Shown here one piece after another: positions 25,943 to 40,100 of a stretch of 64,000 bases of DNA; the first letter of the stretch is position 1; each line of letters begins with the position of its first letter. Made by a program: the position numbers and the translations under genes. The stretch spans positions 5,606,110 to 5,670,109 of the forward strand of contig CM024177.1 in NCBI GenBank assembly GCA_013433145.1, read 5' to 3'. The stretch comes from Ascaris suum (taxonomy: Eukaryota > Nematoda > Chromadorea > Rhabditida > Ascarididae). The notes under the pieces are model-generated. The model made no database searches. It was not told the origin of the DNA and saw only the letters and a list, made by a program, of their open reading frames with translations.

Positions 25943-28900
25943 TTGCTCGCACTGCAACATTAAGTGCACCATAGTTCAACATCCCATTCGACGTGAAAAC
26001 ACATCAATTTATTTATAGCTGCTCGATTGTATTGTACATGGCCCTTCTGTAATTTTGTAATTGAAACGTCTACTCTGCAGAGCCTAACTGCCTCACATTC
26101 CTTCTCATTCATCACTTTTATCTATGAATGCAACGCATCGAGTAGCCGGAAGAGAGGCTTAAAAATCAAGCCCTTAGTGCTCAAAAGGTGAAAGACTTCA
26201 GAACTAGACCCTAACCAAGAGTTGAAGTAAGCAGCCTGGAGATTTCTTGGAGGATCCCCTCCCCTCCTTGCAGCAGCCAATTAACGACGTTGTTCCAGTT
26301 ATCGCAACTGCTTCACCAACTCCCCTGCGCTAATCGACGGCAGCCAGTTTTGGATTGCAACAATGCAAACAACAGCCCCCATGCCACCACAATATCCATA
26401 ATAAACCGCATAATCAGACGTGTCTTCGGAAACCACATTCATCTTTCAAAAACGAATGTTTTTGGCGGGAGGGAAGCAGGGAATTCCATGTGACGGCATG
26501 GTCGCAAAAAAGGTGGAGGCAACTGCACATCTAACAGCACGACATCATCTGGTCTTATAGCAACCATAATATCAAGTATTCTTAAACCTGCTCTTTCAAC
26601 TATTACAAATAACCTCGTCGCTGTCTCGATGCAAAGAACACATTCTCGTAACCAGTAACCAATGAAAAACCTCCTTCAGAAGTATGTAACCAAACGGTAA
26701 TTCTGAGAGGCATTCATCCATTTCGGCGTACAGGGTGGCTGATTCCGCTCTAAAAACCTGAGCTGTTTATTGCTCGTTCTATCTGCCTGAACATGGCAAT
26801 AGTTTCTCAAGCAGGAAAATCAATAACGATATTGCAAATATTTGCAATGATTGCACAATAACACTTTGATTTATGCAATTAAAAACATGAGGATAAAATT
26901 CTTTTTAATAGGCGTTAAAACTCATAAGCAACTATATTTTAAAATGAGTAAACACAATGCGCACTTCCGGGGAATTAGATTACCATCAACAGGGAATTGA
27001 ACTGAATGAAATTAATGTAAAACTTCTCATCAAATCGACAACTGCAATTTCCAACACATTACTTCCATTATTAAAATATACTTATTACTGCTAAAATGCA
27101 TTTCACTATCACCAAACAGCCCATTTTTATTCGGAAAATGTTTCAACCGCAAATTCCGAACGCTAAATAACATTTCTTCATTCGAGAACTAGTGGAGAGT
27201 GAGGTAGTTCACTTCCTCAGCCGTCCCCTTTTCCCTCACCCCCTCCCAACCTGATATGTCCTACTGTCCACTTTACGAAGTCCATATATCTCCATTTCCC
27301 CTTTATAGTTCGAACACATTGCGAGAATGCTACGATTCGTTAACATTGCATTGTGCAATATCACGATGCAGCACTCCCTTATTCAGAAGTCGATAAAAAC
27401 AATAAAGAAGCGATGCGAAAGAAACAACGTCTCGTAGAATCCTCTTTATGCTCGTCTAATCTACTTCAGTATTTTCCCCTAATTAAGATCTAGCATAACC
27501 ATCCGAATCTACAACGATCATAATTATATCAATAAAGTTGTAATCATCAAATCAGTGCACAAAACAATAAATGAAATGACAGAAAACTGCAAAAACGAAA
27601 GAAAGCCTTGATATCAAACATAAATCATGTGCTTTAATTTAGTCGAATAACTCTAAGTCGTTAAAAATCTATTTTATTCCTTTTGCTAAATCAGGGCAGC
27701 CAAACGAAAACTACTCGATTCGATATTATTTCACAAAATCCTTGCATAGATCTATCAAATATTAATCAGTTCAATGATCACCTTATCATTAACTACCAAT
27801 ATCGCAATCTCCAATATCCGACGACAATCCATTTTGGTGCAATTTACGAAAAGGTCAGATTTTCGAATTTTTAAATTGCAGCACTATATCCTGAGTCACG
27901 AAATGGTGATCCGACATCAATCTGTCGACATCGAACAATTAATCAGGACCGTCCACAATTTCAAAGAACAATCTATACAAGCTAAAAAGCAATAAAAAGC
28001 CAAATCTTGGTATACTATAAATTTCAGATAGCCAAATGTTGAGGGTCGATTTGCCCACTGCTATTGGGGTATAAATACTTGATCCCTTTACTCGGATTAT
28101 ACTTAAGACAAATCGCTAAATAAAACTGCTACGGTGAAATAAAGTAAAAGCACACTGTGAAGAGAAGCGAAATTAAAGTGGAGCCATCCGAATGTTACAG
28201 CATGCCGCGTGCCACGAATCTTTCACACTCAATGTGCATCATAACAAATAAGCAAGTTCTTAATATTGATGAAATCCATAGAACAAATTTCTCCACATTG
28301 ATCTCGTCTAAGAAAAAATAAAGTTGAAATAAGCGCTTTATGAAAAGTGGAGCAATTATTGTGAGCATTTTTATGGACAATACCAACAAACAACATTCAT
28401 AAGCGATTTACAGAATATTGGAAAATAACGAAAATCTCAGAAGGCAATGGCCTCATTAAATCGAGAGAGATCAGCTGTCACACATCGCACTCACATCAAC
28501 TGCAATATTGGCAAACAACAAAACATTTCATTGAATGCCGAATCACTGCAGACGCAATTTTCTCAACAATTCATGCCAATTGCGTCCCGACTTGCTGCCT
28601 CAGGCTCACTTCGATTCGCTAAGGTCATTCATTGCCTCTTGCATAAAGCAAGAACACAACCCAACATCACAACGATATTACGGCCATCTCGATTAATTAT
28701 CAAAACCACCCCATAAACTGCCTACTTTTAGGGAAGCAGTAATGTGGCGTCACTTTCATCCGACCTATAAATAAAGACAACATCCCATAAAAATCAACGA
28801 TTAGTTTTTTCATACCGAAACTTAACGCAACAAATGATCCGCCTTGTTAATCTACTATCGGTCACCCACCCCCCTCCCCCCCACCTTCCGCTTCGCTAAG

Positions 28901-31152
28901 AAAGTCCAAGAAGCAGTCATCACCTCTTTGCTCCCTGTAACCCCTTGCTAGGAGAGTCCAGTAATATAGTTGCGACATCAGTTCAAACACAGTCATGAAA
29001 GCAATTGCAAAAGTCCACAGTAGTAGTAAAGAGTGTGGAGTAGTCCAAATTTATGCTACACCTGGCGCAAGAGTTCGCATATCATGTAGACGGCACCTTC
29101 TTCCGTTGTTGTCATCCACCACCAATTGGAATACAAATCAGAGAAAAGAATTAAACCGATCAAATCAGAAAACAGAAATTAAATCCACGAAGTGAGGAAA
29201 GACGACTTAAACTTGCCGAATTAGAGATAGAAATTAAATCCCCTCAGATCAGAAATTCGAAATTAAGACCAGTGAAAAATAATTAATACACTTCAGTGGC
29301 GCAGCATGAACGTCCCCTCACGAATATTTCAACGCAGCACAACATCATCGATACAACATAAGAGGCTTATAAAGAGAGCAGCCATTAGCATGGCAGTAAC
29401 AGAGACTCACTGAGGCAACTTTATAACAGCACTTCTTCTGTATTGGCTTCATCTATTCAAAAGACAATAAAGTGAAAGTTGACGAAATATCCAATGATTC
29501 ATTCAAAAAAGCGAATTTTAAACACCAAATGAAGTTTAAAAAATAATAAAACAACCAATCTGAAACTAAGGCACCATCAATATGCGCACCTCTCGAAAGC
29601 AAATCATATAAGCCAGAATTCTAATCTGCTTCCGATACCGTAAACAAGAAAATTTGTGCATCATCCAAAACCGCTACGCTTCACTCTCTTCCTACGGGCG
29701 CCCCGAATCAAAATTTTCTTTAAAACAAGCTTTTCCATATATTCGATATTTTACGAAGAATGCAAAATGCAGCCAATATGACAGAAGAGAAAAAGATGAA
29801 AGCTGCGTAAACTACATTCGCTGAGTAGACTGCTCGTTCCAGACGCCAACTCGAGTCAGACAACCACTGCAAATTGTTCACTTTGCTGCTTCATAAACAG
29901 CACCAATAATCACAGCGTCGATATTGCTTCAAAAAATATCGCTAACAATAAAATTCAATGTTGGAACCATAAAAGATGTTTAAGCTCAGTATCACTGCCC
30001 TAAGTGATGGAAATAAGAGAATCTTGAATGGTAAGGAAAGGAGACGACGGGGTGGAGGAAGGACGGAAAATGATGATGGATAATTTAGTAGCAGACGCAT
30101 TCACAATACAGTTGAAGGAAATACCCTGGTGCTGCTAATCCACAACAGTGACCTCTCCCCATCAGATAACTGTCGTCTCGTAATGCAAGATGACCTCTTC
30201 GGCCTTTTCATCATACAGCAGGATAACAACACAACGGAAACGTCCATTCACAGGGAAATAAGGTGTTTGTACTATAATTCCGAAAAGCAACATAATCATT
30301 CAGTAGGGTACTAATAATGCAGGACTGTGTTCTTAGCTCTTCAAAACAGAGAAAGTTTGGAAACGCAAGTTATACCGCATCTACTAAACTGGCTCACTTC
30401 CCCAAAAGGTGTTCCGATATCTTGTCCTATAAGGAAGTATGCGAACATCTATTTCTTTTAGTCAGCTACAGGCATGCTTTTTTCCTCTTACCCCATCCTC
30501 AAAGCAGAAACTAGATCCCTCCCCACTACAATCTTTCTCCGTGTGACCCAGTGTAACTCATTTTTCCTTTGAATAGTACGATCGTCACACTTTCTGTCGT
30601 TCCCTCTGCTTATTTGCTTATTTGCGAGCTGCAAGCCTTCAATTACATTTGCACTCGTCGGGGTATAACAAGAGGAAGTGAGTCTAACTACTGAGTTACC
30701 TCACGTCTCCTCAGTTCATTCTGCTGGCAGTCTTTCACAGCGACAGTGCTGTCAAAGAATCTGACTGATAAATAACTAAACAAGCTGGCATTTCTGCCAA
30801 CAGATCAAAGTCAAAGTCAGAAAGCCGTCTACTTAGAAGAATGGTGCTATAAGCGCATCCAGCAAAGCTGCTAACGTGCACTGTGAACATAGAACGTCTG
30901 ATATAGTTTACCAACAATCAGTTAATTGTCTTGCATACCCGCCATATGGATGAACTGCGCTTGTTGGGAACCTCCTTACCAGCAGACTTCATTATCACTC
31001 TTCCCCTTCTCCCTCCCTTTATCACCAACGATATCAAAAACAAACTGCGAATATGCAACTCAAATCTAAAAATGACAAGGCAATGGCTGGTATGGAATGA
31101 GAATTCGAAAGACCTAACCTTCAAGCAAGTGCACCGAACTTTCATCCCTTCA
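25943..31152. other. 5.2-kb spacer between ERAL1 (5' end) and Raptor (3' end)
   Basis: Only short chance open frames were found on either strand, and none gave a family-like translation. The ERAL1 promoter and the Raptor 3' UTR must lie here. No terminal repeats or mobile-element ends were recognised. Confidence 0.45.
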
Positions 31153-34100
31153 TTAGGTGTTCGACATTCCGTAGGCGGAAATATACCGTTCCCTTGTGGC
31201 GATTGCCACTGAAACACGCAGCTGATGGAAACGCATCGCAGTTGGCCAGCCCATCTTCGCACCACTCATAAATGCCTCGCTATAGTGAATATCGGTGAGC
31301 TGCTTGCCAGATATGTCATAGATCCTTACCGCTGGCAACACTGTCGCACAGCCCATCAGCTATAAAACAATCATTTATGATGCAGCGTTAAATAACATCC
31401 ATTTGAAACTCGGAAAAAAATTATAACCTCAGCGTCGCTGTTTAAGATAATACGGTATTTACTTAGTTCACACTCTTTTCCGACGGGAAACTCAATTTTC
31501 AAAGACTTTTTTAGCAGGAAGCTTGGAATACCTACGCATACACATTAAATGCATTCAGGATAAAAAAGTAAACGCAAAACTGCCACTGAAATGAAATGAG
31601 ATTATCTTTTTGAAACTCTCATTTCCTGCTTCGCAGCAGTGAAATAATACGCGACGATGTCATGGGAGAGTGAAATGCACCCCACGAAACGCTAAAAAAA
31701 TTTGTGGTGAAAATGAATAGCAACCTGTCCGAATGGTTGTACCTCCATTTTTGGCATAATCATTTCTTTGCCTCTAAGTTCCTCACACGCGTTCAGCTGC
31801 ACCACTGGCTCCTGTAACAACTCGACAATATCAGCTTTCTCATCAACCCCAACAAACTACACCAAACTAATACGCTTCTCCATAATGGAGCCACCTCGAA
31901 ATGCTTTTCACAAGGAATTTTTCTGCAACTACACGTCTCGCATCCACAGAAAAGCTCGAAGAATGCTTCACTCACAGGTAAATATTGTTTTCGTGAGCGC
32001 AAATAAACTCCATCTAGCAAGGTTATGCAAATTTCCGCACTTGCACCTGTAGCACACAAAACTTCAACCCGCCCGCCGAAAAAGCCGTCTCATCTTAAAA
32101 ATGCAGTGGCAATCTAACTGCTAATGCCTACCCCGGAAATGTCCACGCCTTGTGTTCTTTACGGTATCCTTCCCTCACATACCATCAAATTTCTACTCAA
32201 TTTCTTCATCAACCTTTACATGCTTTGCGCTGCCCCCTCAGCTCTCTTGCAATAAACGGGATTGCGTCCCCACCTCGCCCACGCCCTATCGTGCACTTAG
32301 CAATTCCCAAGTGAAGAAGGAACATTAAGGTACCTGGAACATCCTTGGCTCCCAAACACGTATTTCGCCATCTTCCGAGCCAGCGACTAACCTCAGCCCG
32401 GTATCCGTCTGAGTTCCCGATGCGTTCGAAATGAAAGACAAGCCAACGATTTTTCGCTGCAGCTCGCGGAGGCTCATCACGCGCTGTGATTTACCCGGAA
32501 TTCGAGGGTCGTAGAGATTTACTGATCCATCGTTGAGGCCTATAAAAAACCAAAATCAACTGCTTTACAACGCAGTGCTTCGACTTATTGGCTATATTTT
32601 AACAAAGCGAAATATCACGACGCTTACCAAACGCCAATCCTCCATATTTGCGTAATCCCCCTCTCCCCTCCTCAAGATAATTTGCAACTTCGGTTACGAA
32701 AAAATACGTCCAAGCAGGAAACTGGCAAATAAGACTTCATCATTTCCGAGGTCAGCAAAAAGCTCCCTTCACCCTCATCCCCCCTCTCTGCCGCATCCGA
32801 AGACTGCGGTGATGCAAAGGAAATTTTTGCTGACCGCCTCCTTGTCTCCAACGATGACCTCAGCTGCACAGAAATCATAGATTCCACCTACATCACTAAT
32901 ATTTTCTGATTCAAGTAGAACAAACGAAGTAATAAATAAAATTTCAAAGATAACAACTTCCTTTAGTCTAAAAAAGAAGTAGCTATACCTTCTGCTGACT
33001 ATAAGAGTATGAGACATATGAGGTATGAGACAAAAGAAAAATATTTGAGCACATTCGATTCATTCAAAGGAAACATCACAGTGGAATATGCTCCCACCCA
33101 CGTCAAGATGCACAATCCTCGGCATTTATTTTGCAGCAAACTATAAATGTATATGAGAATGCATTACCAAGTGCGACCAATTCCGAACAGCTATCATCCG
33201 AGCATATTCGTGTGGTGATACAGCTCTTCGCACCAATATGGATATCCTGGACGGTTTGTTCCGCATGTACATCCCATATACGGCAGAGCCGAACATTTCC
33301 AGAAGCCAAAATACGACCCGATTGTTGATTCCAACTTCAAATTTCCGGTATCAACATAAAGCGAACAAAAAAGCTCAACATATGCTATCAAAACAGCTCT
33401 CAAAATATAATCCCATTAAAAACTGATGGATTCACAACTTCTAATATGTTCGGATGAACACAATGCTGCTACAAAAGCCTCAAATTCTTTGTTTCCTTTT
33501 AGAGCATATCAAACGCTTTGAGAAATTAATGCCCTGCACGCCAATATCGACCAGCATAGGAAATAGAGCAAAAGAAATGATGAAGCATAAAAGCAAGGTG
33601 AGCTTTCTGAACAACCCGCTAGCAATAAAAAAAATGTGAGAAAAAGAAAAATTTATCACCAATCGCCATCTTTCCTCCCCCCCCCCCCCCTCGCCTGCAC
33701 CTCCTCAATGATCAGATTAATAAGCATGTTCTTCAGACGCTGAAAATGCATAAATTCTATCAATAACTGCAGGAACGACTTCCTTCTGCCACAATTCTTT
33801 TTTCTTTCAAGTCTCATGCATGACGTTCTGATTTGTGAAAAGTATTTATCTCTCTTGGATTATCAATCACTGACTTGTAAAGTGCCGATTGCAGATGCAA
33901 CAATATTCAAGTAAAGGATAAATTAACACCCACCTATATACAGTGGATTCGGGTTTTTCGGCAACCGTTCTCGTCACATCTTTGAGTAGATATGCAGCAG
34001 TGATCATGCATGGTTCCGCTTCGAACTCATGTGAATGTATCGAATAGCATGGATCCCAAACTCGAATCATACCATTATCACTACCCGTCATAAGCAATTC

Positions 34101-37100
34101 ATGAGTCATCTCGTTCAATATATGCATATCACAAACAACATCCTGAAACACAATGACATCACACTGGCCATCAATGACAGAAAGCAATTTATTAAAGAAG
34201 CACCGAAAACAGTGGAGATAAGCTTAAACTAGCAATAAAGTGAAAAATTATGAATAAAATAAATGAGTGAAACCACCTCTCACCCCATCTTAATCATGAC
34301 ATCTCCTCCACATTCCACATCAGGTGGATGTTGCTGCATAAAACTAAGAGTCGTCACACATCACATATTAGAACAGTGCACTGCTAAATTACAGCAAATG
34401 TTACATGGCAATAGATACCACGTAGTAAATCATCTTTCAATGAACCTTCAAAGAGACCATCAAGCCTTCCCTCTTTCAACGTTGCCATGCAAGTAATATA
34501 AAACACGAACATCGACGAATGGATTGCCATCGGCGCTGCTGAATCGCCTCACGCAAAGTGCCTTCTGTGATTCCCACCTCCAGATGACGATCATTCGGCC
34601 ATCACAGGAATAGAGATGTGGTCGCAACTGGCTCCACACCAAACTTGTTGCCTCTCGATCCGACCTCACGAACAACTGCTGAGTGTCACACTGAGCTGTC
34701 TGCAACATGAAAACGCCCGATTCAACCTCTAACCTATGCATATAGGCACTAGTCCATAGTGGAAAGGAAATGAAATGAAAGAGAGGATGAGAGAGTAAAC
34801 TAGAACACATGTAAACACTTCGGCTTTTTCCATATATTGTCCTTGAAACAGTCATACAATAAAAGTGAACGAAATGAAAAAATTTCAATGAAAAAACACT
34901 AAAAAGAGGCTAAACCTACCATAGTGGTCAGTAAATGAATTTCGCGCTTAGCAGTTTGTAAAAGACCCTCATCTTTATGATATGCCCAGTCGCTTGGCAT
35001 CGACTTCACTGCCAATCGATCTGACAGACCATCACCCGCATGCCCTGAAAACAACCACATATTAGAAACGATACTGAATCGACAGTGACTATCAACTACA
35101 GCGACTAAACGAGAGATTTTTCGACAACATTTGTTAATACTAGACACCTATGAAGGAATATGACAAATTTAAAGCGTGAAGCAGTGATAAATATGATCAA
35201 TGGCGTCCACATAACTCACACATTCAAGCCAGTGACTAAAGATCGAAGAATATGAATGACCAACCTCCTTACTATTTTTACTTTATCGATATATCGCTTT
35301 TCAATCTCTCCGGCTGTTTGCAACATAATAATTTCAAGCACAGTTTAGAGACTACGAAAAATTAGAACTTCTGGAGGGGAACAAGTGGAGATGAAGTGAG
35401 GCGAAGGAAGAACTGGTGAGAGTCGTTAAATGATCTGCCAACAAAGTAATGAAACATTCCTATCGTGGCTGGTACCTCTCCAATAAGCAGTGTAAAACGT
35501 TATGGGAACCAACCTTGTATCATATCAAGAATAGGTTCCGTGAATCTCTTCGCGCACCACGGTACAAATTCCGTTGAGACCAGCGCCGGTACAGGCTCTT
35601 CCGTAAACGCAGAATCTTCCAACTTTGAAAGACTTTTGATCGTTGGTGTATACATCTGCAAACGATGAGAGTATCCAACTTTAAAGTTCATTCTAAATAA
35701 CAAGGATGTGTAAAAAAAGCAAGGACGTCGAAGATACTTCATTCCAGAAAGCCGCTTTCCTTGGAAATATATTTCATAAAGCCTCTCGCCGTTGGCCGGA
35801 TTCGAACTTGAGCTCCTGGAACGACATATGATCGCTGGAACCTAATCCCGGATCGACCTGACAAGAAACATGTAAATTTCATCCAAATTGGCTCACTGAA
35901 TCACGACAGAAATATGCAAACCGACGAATAGACGGTCAGTTACAGTCTTGGCAATCCACCTCTGTTAAACAAGGAATGCAAAGAAGAGAAAAGCAACGCT
36001 AGTGCCCACCATCGGTTTACCCATCTTCGACAGCATATCTTTTCGCCTTGAATCTTTCGTCTACACGCAAATAAATCAAAAATGACAAACATTTCGTTTC
36101 GGGGTGAAGATAGCCGACTGATGAAAGACTGGCATCGCGGATGAGTCGAGCTTGTTTCGCGATGAAGTACGAGGCCTATCGGGCAAAATCGAATTCTCCG
36201 ATAGTTTCCTGATGTGTCCATTCGGTGTCGGAGGCCCCAACGAATTACTGCTGCTCAATACAGGTGAGCCTATTGTGAACGTCACTGGTGCATTTCCATC
36301 CGATACCTCTTTCACCTTTTCTTCCTGAAATTCATTTTCGAAAGACACTTCATGTATCTTCCTCAAATTTGCTAAAGAAAGCTTTCAAAGCCAATCGGTT
36401 ACTCTTCCTTCCCAACAAACACCTCTCAATCACCTGCTGTCTCCTCCCTCAATCAAACAACATCTTGGCAAATCCACGAGGTGACGTGTATGCGAATGTG
36501 AATTTGTTTGCCGCTTAATTCTCGTATTTTAATAATTGTACCGTTTATTTTAGACCAGGGAAGGATGCCTCCAGAACAACGAGCGAAATCCCCGCTTCGT
36601 ACAGGCTTGTGCATAAAAACTGCGCCTCATACCACCACCTCACCTCCCCTATCGAAGACATAAAATTTTCGTCCCTTAGGAAGCGACATTATAGCAAGAG
36701 GTCGGCAGCAGTCGTTCTATACGTCGGTACCAATGTGTGCCTAACTTCTCCAATCTTCGGCCGACCGCGGTGGCATTTACTGCAAACAAGCTACTCGGCT
36801 CGCAGATTACTTAGACATTTAAGTTGCCTGGTCATGAGAATACGACCACAGGAAAACAAAAACTAGGGAACGCAGAATAAAAAGGGATTCGAATGTCTTA
36901 AAGTTGGTCGATAAAACCAAGACTGCGGTCAACGAGGGGCGAATTTTGCTTATAATCCAAATCTGGTATGAAAGAGAAAAGAAGATACGAAATGAAGAAA
37001 AAAAATAGACGAAACCGACGGTGCGTGTAATAGAAGGCCTGTTCACATGGGCGCTACTTAATTTACGATGCTTCGATGCGGCCAACTGCTCAACGTGCTC

Positions 37101-40100
37101 TACCAGAACCTGAAATTTCGTGACCTATTAAAAAATCAGGCCTGTTTTAGTGGAATTTATTAACTGCTTTATATACGACAGAGAACGAATAAGTAATTAT
37201 TAAGTAAATTTGAGTTGATGAATTAAGGTTTCGTGCTCGAAGCATGAAGCGGGTGGGAGGAGGAGGGTAAGGCTCGAAGCTAGCACCCCAACTTCCTCAT
37301 ACCTCTGCCCCAGTCAAAACACTTATTGCAGCGCCACTGTCTGGCTGCTTGCGAAGGCGGACGAGAGCGTCTTTTGTCGTACCGACAGCTTCATGAACCC
37401 TGTCGCAGACATATATCAGCCTCATAGTGGGAAATATCGCTCTAGAAAAACGAGGAACGTGATTTGACGCTTTCTTCAGCCGTTATATCCTGCAACAGAA
37501 GGTCCATGATTGCGGACTCAAATCCAGGCGCCGAACCAAAGAAGAAGTCTATCAACAGGAACAGTTTCTACTGTATACTAGTCAAGCCTACCACCTCCGG
37601 TCCGCATTGCATTTCATTAGCCTTATAATAATAAACCGGTTTTCAAATGCAACAACGATATCAACCTGAGCCATTTCGGCGATTCTCTTGATCGGGTCGA
37701 GCGATAACCTCAACAGAGACAACCAAATTCTCTCTGATTGTTCTTTGAACGTCTTCGACTCCAAGAGACGCATCTGCCTTATTGACCTCAACCTGCAACT
37801 ATCATCAGCGACGTATAATTACGCATAAAAAATTATTCTTTCTGCTGTCCGCCTGCTGTCGACTATTCTATATAATACAGAAGTGTACTCGTCAGAATAT
37901 CGATCGCTATGTTGTGATTCATATCACCGAGTTATATAAAGGAGGACAAAACTCGTGGATCTCGTTGATTCATAGATTTATCTATCCATTCATAAAATGC
38001 AGCCAACCCCCCTTCCCAATCCCTCGCCCTCTATACACAATCATCCAAGGGGGTGGGGATAGGAAAGGGATGCACTACACCCACATAGGTAAAGATGGAC
38101 CACCCTTAAAAAAAAGGCAATTTGCGTCCGCAAATAAGTCAATGGACTGTAAAACTGCCACTAAAAAGGCAGAGAGTTGGTCAATTTCATTTCATCATAG
38201 CAAAAAATGTCTCCAAAAGAAGAAAAACTTGCTTACTTGAAAGCATCTTCTTTGGAAAGACGCTTCTTTGGCAAAAATAAACCCGTAGAAAAATCTTTGC
38301 TCGGCGACTCATGACTCGGCCACGGTGAATTCTCGGCCACAGGATCTATAATCACAAAAACGACCGATAAGGATAGGAAATAACTGTTTATTCAGAAAAA
38401 GGAAGAAAAAAGCCGAAGACAGGAGTTCCTCATCACGTCAAGGTCAGAAGAAAAGAGGCAGAAGGAAGGATGGGTAAGAATCTTTGTGAAAGATCCGTCC
38501 ACTGCTCACCGACAACCTAGAATAATGCAGACGAAAAAAAATTGAAGAGTCCCAATATGTTCCAATCCCAACGGCAGTGAAATATCCAAAACAGGGCCGC
38601 ACGCATGGCTGTTCCGATCAATGCACCACTGTGCATATTCTCTCTGCGCCGATCGTGACCATCGCAGGTAGCAAAGCCTTCGAGAAAGTTCATGTATGGA
38701 CAATCGATAAACCGATCATATTATTCTAAGCATAGAAATCAAACCAATAAGCAAAACGAACACAACATTGTACCGCTCATCACTAGGATGCATTGGTCTT
38801 TTAGGCGATTAAACCGCTGACGAACCTAAATTCATGGAGTTTGACCTGCGAGGTGCGGTCGGTATTGCTTCAGTGGTTGGTGGTTTATGACGAGGAAGTG
38901 TCCTGCAAATTCCTTCCATAGACTAAGTTCCACAATGCAACAAGTGTTTATCAATTGACTCACACATGAAAAGAGTCTAAAATCTATAAATCTATAACGC
39001 GTGCCGATATCGTCTCTCTGCAGTTCGAATGAAAAATTCCATTTAAATTGCCGCCTAATGTAAACAAATCACACTGCCATGTGCAGGGAAGAGTCATCAA
39101 ACAAACAATCACAAATGATACAAATTTACGGACGTTTGCTTCGATGATGTAATACAACGAAGAATGAACAACATCCCTCAGTACTCAATAAAACTCAGCG
39201 AGTGTACCCAGCTATAGCAACGTACCAGTTTTGTTAAACTATCTCTTATTCAGCGGGTAAAGTGCGTTCATCCACACCAAAAGCAGCATCTCCCATTGAG
39301 AATATTTATATAAAAGGCAACTGAAACTTAAATGTAATAGAAAGTTAATCAAAGTGGAAGCTCATGTATTTCAATAAACAAAAAATGAAACACAATTGAG
39401 AAGAAAAATGAATAAAAAGCAAAAAAGGAACAGAAACAAACGAATGTCCACTCATTCGTTCGTGGCTGTGTTCTTCGGATATCGCCAACAGAACATGATC
39501 CAAACCATGTTCGGCTACCTCAAAAATTGCAATCATTCAACAAACTATACAACTTTTAAAAATCATCCTCCTCACAAAACCGACTCACCCGCAACTTCAC
39601 ACGTGAACTCACTGATAATTAACTGTCCGAGTTGACGATGCGTTTTCCAAACTTCAATGAAGATAACATCTGCGTTTCGGTACAGTGTGGGAAGAGGAAA
39701 AAGTGTGCCACTTCTCCACCAGAATGAGCCATTAACGAAGACCCTCCTCATTTCCCTCTTCTAAGATGCGAGAGATCTCGAACTCGAAAGATTTAGAGTG
39801 AAGTGAACAGAGCATCTAATGAAGGTTACCAAAACAAAGAATGTGATAATGTTTGTCTTACTCAAATGCAGAAAAAATCCTCTGCGATGGTGGCAGTTAG
39901 GAATCTCCTCTCCTCTACAGAGACGGCGATATATAATACGCATGACAGCAATTAACCTTTTTCATAGCAGTTTTAGATGGCATATTTGCGGAAGGGCCCA
40001 TTTCTATACATTAAGGTGATCAGAAATCGAAAGACGAACTAGAATGCAAACTTATACCGAGAATTTCTTTCCACCAGGTTCGCTAGCGAATTTTTCGATC

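Noticed and set aside
27190..27230. GTGAGGTAGTTCACTTCC, reminiscent of the let-7 seed
   Set aside because: Only TGAGGTAG matches; the rest of the mature let-7 sequence and a precursor hairpin are absent.
34460..34510. Read-through of the Raptor WD40 exon beyond its donor
   Set aside because: Similarity stops at GNPFVD. The next exon (34142) continues the WD repeat in phase, so the extension is intronic.
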